Below are positions 32,163 to 33,358 of a stretch of 33,358 nt of DNA, piece after piece (the first letter of the stretch is position 1; each line of letters starts with the position of its first letter). A model generated the notes under the pieces. That model was not told where the DNA came from. It saw only the letters and a program-made list of their open reading frames with translations, and ran no database searches. The position numbers and the translations under genes are program-made. This stretch comes from Staphylococcus petrasii. GTDB lineage: Bacteria; Bacillota; Bacilli; Staphylococcales; Staphylococcaceae. The stretch is from NCBI RefSeq assembly GCF_002902565.1, contig NZ_PPRC01000029.1:1-33358 (forward strand). Reading direction: 5' to 3'.

Positions 32163-32222
32163 TCACACCTCATCATTATCTAATGTCTTACTCTTATCAT
32201 ACCCAAGTTGATATAGGTGTGA
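32163..32222 (-). promoter_or_regulatory. rbsK: hairpin that could mask the rbsK ribosome binding site
   Basis: In the minus-strand transcript TCACACCT (32222-32215) pairs perfectly with AGGTGTGA (32170-32163), 44 bases apart. The second arm contains the rbsK Shine-Dalgarno sequence, 3 bases before the ATG. It could lower translation when no ribosome or factor disrupts it. Confidence 0.4.
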
Positions 32223-32240
32223 AAACTGAAATCAATTAAC

Positions 32241-33143
32241 TTATGCTTCTGAAGATGGACGCGTCGTACCCGCGTATAAAACAATCCAAGTCGCAAAAAT
32301 GAATGGTGCAGTAAAGATAGGCAATCCAACAGGCGCAAGCATTGTAGCTAACGCGCCATGCATCACTACCGTCAATAATAGACCGGTGATAACAGCTACG
32401 TAACGATTTAATTTAGTTTGGAAAGTCGCACCTAATGCGATACCAGTCAAGATAGAGTTATATCCGTATAAACCGTTTGTAATAGATGGGTAATCTCCAC
32501 CAAGTAAGACAATAAATACGACAGCTAAGACACTTGAAATAACAGCGAAGATGCCACCTCTTACTGAACCGATAAATATTCCGATAATGATTAAAATACT
32601 TCCAATAATCGATGTCACAAGGAAGATTTCACTAAAGTTCGTTATAATCCCACTAATCCAACTGATGTGATCATGGTTAATTACTGGATGTTTGATATGT
32701 TGAGGCAAAATATCAAGTTTAACATGCAACTTCCCGAACTGAGTCGTCATCGCTAATACTAACCAAGTTGTTAAGACAAACGGGAAAGTTAACATAGGGA
32801 CACCAAATGGTTTTAAGAACTCACGCACAGCAGCACCTACTGGCAACGTTAAAATTGTCGCTACTATCAATACAACCCAAGCAATAATGGAAGATTGTAA
32901 GAATAATGCGAGGCCAATGGCAGTTAACACTGAATTATAACCGGCTAATCCATTGTTAATTTCTTCATCACTGTAATTAAATAAAGGGGCTAACAATAGT
33001 GATAATAAGCTACCTATTGCTGCTGCAAGTCCAACTTCCCAGTTCGCAATAAATAAGCCTATTAAAATGAGCAAACCCGTCCACTTATTATTCATGAATA
33101 CAACTTGCGCTACATTTTTTAAAAATACATCTACATATTTCAC
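32241..33143 (-). CDS. urea transporter
   Basis: 300 residues of the UT/Yut family, a channel-like carrier for urea across the membrane. The internal duplication typical of the family is visible: NNGLAGYNSVLTAIGLALF (about 63-81) matches TNGLYGYNSILTGIALGATF (about 222-241), and each half ends in an LPVG/LPIF ... P-F-x-x-x-TW segment. Ten hydrophobic segments are predicted. No urease genes are in the window; they may lie to the right. The next gene downstream is rbsK. Confidence 0.92.
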   Translation of the reverse strand: MKYVDVFLKNVAQVVFMNNKWTGLLILIGLFIANWEVGLAAAIGSLLSLLLAPLFNYSDEEINNGLAGYNSVLTAIGLALFLQSSIIAWVVLIVATILTLPVGAAVREFLKPFGVPMLTFPFVLTTWLVLAMTTQFGKLHVKLDILPQHIKHPVINHDHISWISGIITNFSEIFLVTSIIGSILIIIGIFIGSVRGGIFAVISSVLAVVFIVLLGGDYPSITNGLYGYNSILTGIALGATFQTKLNRYVAVITGLLLTVVMHGALATMLAPVGLPIFTAPFIFATWIVLYAGTTRPSSEA

Positions 33144-33358
33144 AAACTCACCTTACTTTTCGCTATTAACATTTACTTTCTTAACCTCTAAATTTTAGCA
33201 CTATTATTACATTTTTTAAAATACTTTGATAAAATTAAAACTTCTGAAAAATTATTTAAAATAAAAATTAAAAATTTTTAAAAAGGTATTTTCCTTGTGA
33301 AAAGTTTTCATTCATTCTAACATAAGAAGTGTAATACCTATTTTAAATTACCAAGGAA
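33144..33358. other. upstream region of the urea transporter
   Basis: About 215 bp, very AT-rich, holding the transporter promoter. Two interleaved 7-bp inverted repeats are seen: AGGTATT (33284) with AATACCT (33333), and TTCCTTG (33291) with CAAGGAA (33352). No gene is seen up to the right edge. Confidence 0.5.

Noticed and set aside
1..33358. Anti-phage defence island, toxin-antitoxin pair, integrase, transposase or SCC attachment site
   Set aside because: No nuclease, methylase, recombinase or typical toxin-antitoxin genes were seen; the window looks like ordinary chromosome with accessory surface genes.

Overview
The window is a stretch of chromosome from a Staphylococcus, most likely a coagulase-negative species. 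The reasons are the low G+C content, AGGAGG-type ribosome binding sites with several TTG starts, a SraP/SasA-type serine-rich adhesin with a KxYKxGKxW signal peptide, a sortase-anchored surface protein, a 591-residue oleate hydratase like that of S. aureus, a PBP4-type DUF1958 protein, and a STAR-like intergenic repeat. I cannot name the species. No rRNA, tRNA, CRISPR array, phage or insertion sequence was seen.

Layout. 1-2868 (minus): N-terminal 956 residues of a giant adhesin whose C-terminus lies beyond the left edge. 2869-3532: AT-rich gap with a 22-bp tandem duplication. 3533-5075: a DUF6440 protein, then a GNAT acetyltransferase and a membrane protein as a minus-strand pair. 5293-6444: surface protein with 63-bp repeats and an LPKSG anchor. 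6560-8245: DUF4870 membrane protein with a possible 28-residue leader peptide, a MarR regulator and an atypical SDR oxidoreductase. 8435-11953 (minus): phnD-phnC-phnE-phnE ABC importer. 12254-15476 (plus, divergent): secreted protein and cytosolic 5'-nucleotidase. 15547-18681: hypothetical coiled-coil protein, MFS efflux protein, an unannotated 35-residue amphipathic peptide and an EamA transporter. 18838-21953: Rrf2 regulator, then a small XRE regulator, DUF3169 protein, ABC ATPase and ABC-2 permease. 22255-25352: arylamine N-acetyltransferase and a short UvrA-like ATPase. 25435-27996: oleate hydratase divergent from a TetR regulator. 28140-30673 (minus): secreted PBP4-like protein and a polysaccharide deacetylase lipoprotein. 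30814-33143 (minus): 53-residue membrane protein, STAR-like element, ribokinase and urea transporter.

How the genes work together. The clearest functional unit is the divergent phn importer / secreted protein / 5'-nucleotidase block, which looks like a phosphorus or nucleotide scavenging module. The region between the two arms contains hexamers spaced 11-12 bp that resemble PhoP boxes. Several regulators sit beside perfect palindromes that could be their operators: the XRE regulator (TACGATAC-T-GTATCGTA), the MarR regulator (TAATAC-AG-GTATTA) and the Rrf2 regulator. The genes flanking 28-31 kb act on the cell wall or surface glycans.

The parts least explained by known families are the XRE/DUF3169/ABC module, the 35-residue peptide at 17657-17764, the 28-residue leader-like frame at 6952-7038, and the large dyad-symmetric element at 21978-22201. 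All identifications come from reading the sequence and recalling family features. No database search was run.
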